From: Dakarella massiliensis
GTDB taxonomy: Bacteria > Pseudomonadota > Gammaproteobacteria > Burkholderiales > Burkholderiaceae_F
Direction of reading: 5' to 3'
Length of the DNA stretch: 64,000 nt
Assembly: GCF_001182045.1 (NCBI RefSeq)
Contig: NZ_CVTY01000004.1
Span: forward strand, 248,001 to 312,000
Shown here in pieces: positions 63,893 through 64,000 of this stretch. A program made the translations under genes and the position numbers. Below the pieces are notes generated by a model. The model was not told the DNA's origin. It did no database searches and saw only the letters and a program-made list of their open reading frames with translations. Position 1 is the first letter of the stretch, and each line of letters begins with the position of its first letter.

Positions 63893-64000
63893 CCTGTCGC
63901 TGCGATGCAGTGACGATCTTTAAAAACTGAATAACGAACCGATAAGCGTGAGCATCTGGTTTTGAAGAGCTTCAGCTCATAAAAAATCAGGTGCTTGAAA
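63893..64000 (+). other. Leader of an rRNA operon, upstream of 16S rRNA
   Basis: GATCTTTAAAAACTGAATAACGAACCG (partly) and GATAAGCGTG at 63915-63950 resemble leaders of betaproteobacterial rrn operons (boxA-like ATCTTTAAAA at 63916-63925). The 16S gene itself must begin beyond base 64000; no 16S sequence is visible. Identification is by resemblance, not alignment. Confidence 0.65.

Overview
The window is a stretch of chromosome from a Gram-negative betaproteobacterium, probably Burkholderiales and plausibly Sutterellaceae. This is inferred from gene order (the rpsB-tsf-pyrH-frr-uppS-cdsA-dxr-rseP-bamA-skp-lpxD-fabZ-lpxA-lpxB-rnhB run and smc-zipA-ligA), moderately high GC, and a secreted fumarate-reductase-type flavoprotein with a covalent-FMN motif. 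No marker gene was compared against a database. No phage, transposon, CRISPR array or tRNA was seen.

Layout. 1-4530: end of rpsB, then translation, UMP kinase and isoprenoid/phospholipid genes. 4530-8500: ilvE with a long leader, a short-chain dehydrogenase plus DUF805 pair, and a secreted protein. 8551-19600: dxr, rseP, bamA, skp, the first steps of lipid A synthesis (lpxD, fabZ, lpxA, lpxB), rnhB and a SpoU methyltransferase. 19620-28350: a small membrane protein, a glutamate/aspartate-type ABC transporter operon on the minus strand with a strong sigma-54 promoter and NtrC-like enhancer boxes, and divergent sbcDC. 28400-32450: a proline/tryptophan-rich lipoprotein and the divergent ppsR/ppsA pair sharing a palindromic promoter. 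32550-37230: an NfeD/SPFH pair, a cluster of unknown genes including a possible diverged paralogue pair, an orphan FixJ-like regulator, and an unknown gene with a long structured leader. 37460-40810: a Fur-type box followed by feoA-feoA-feoB-feoC. 40815-46330: nfo, a YihY-type membrane protein, an XRE/S24-like regulator with a degraded catalytic dyad plus a small membrane protein, and the secreted fumarate reductase-like protein. 46350-49740: ABC-F ATPase, prmB and queF on the minus strand. 49935-57690: smc-zipA-ligA and a methylthioinosine phosphorylase-like gene. 57830-63770: a MetQ-like binding protein, an FAD-linked oxidase, an EamA exporter, a frameshifted quinone reductase, a DNA-deoxyinosine glycosylase, a low-complexity secreted protein and folA. 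63858-64000: promoter and leader of an rRNA operon whose 16S gene should begin just past the right edge.

Most of the window is housekeeping. The observations most worth a second look are the sigma-54/NtrC architecture upstream of the glt operon, the leader upstream of the unknown gene at 36796, the possible paralogue pair at 34080 and 35130, the S24-like regulator lacking both catalytic residues, the palindromic ppsA/ppsR promoter, the tryptophan replacing the conserved MGR arginine in dihydrofolate reductase, and the one-base frameshift in the quinone reductase gene. I saw no convincing new defence or mobile system.
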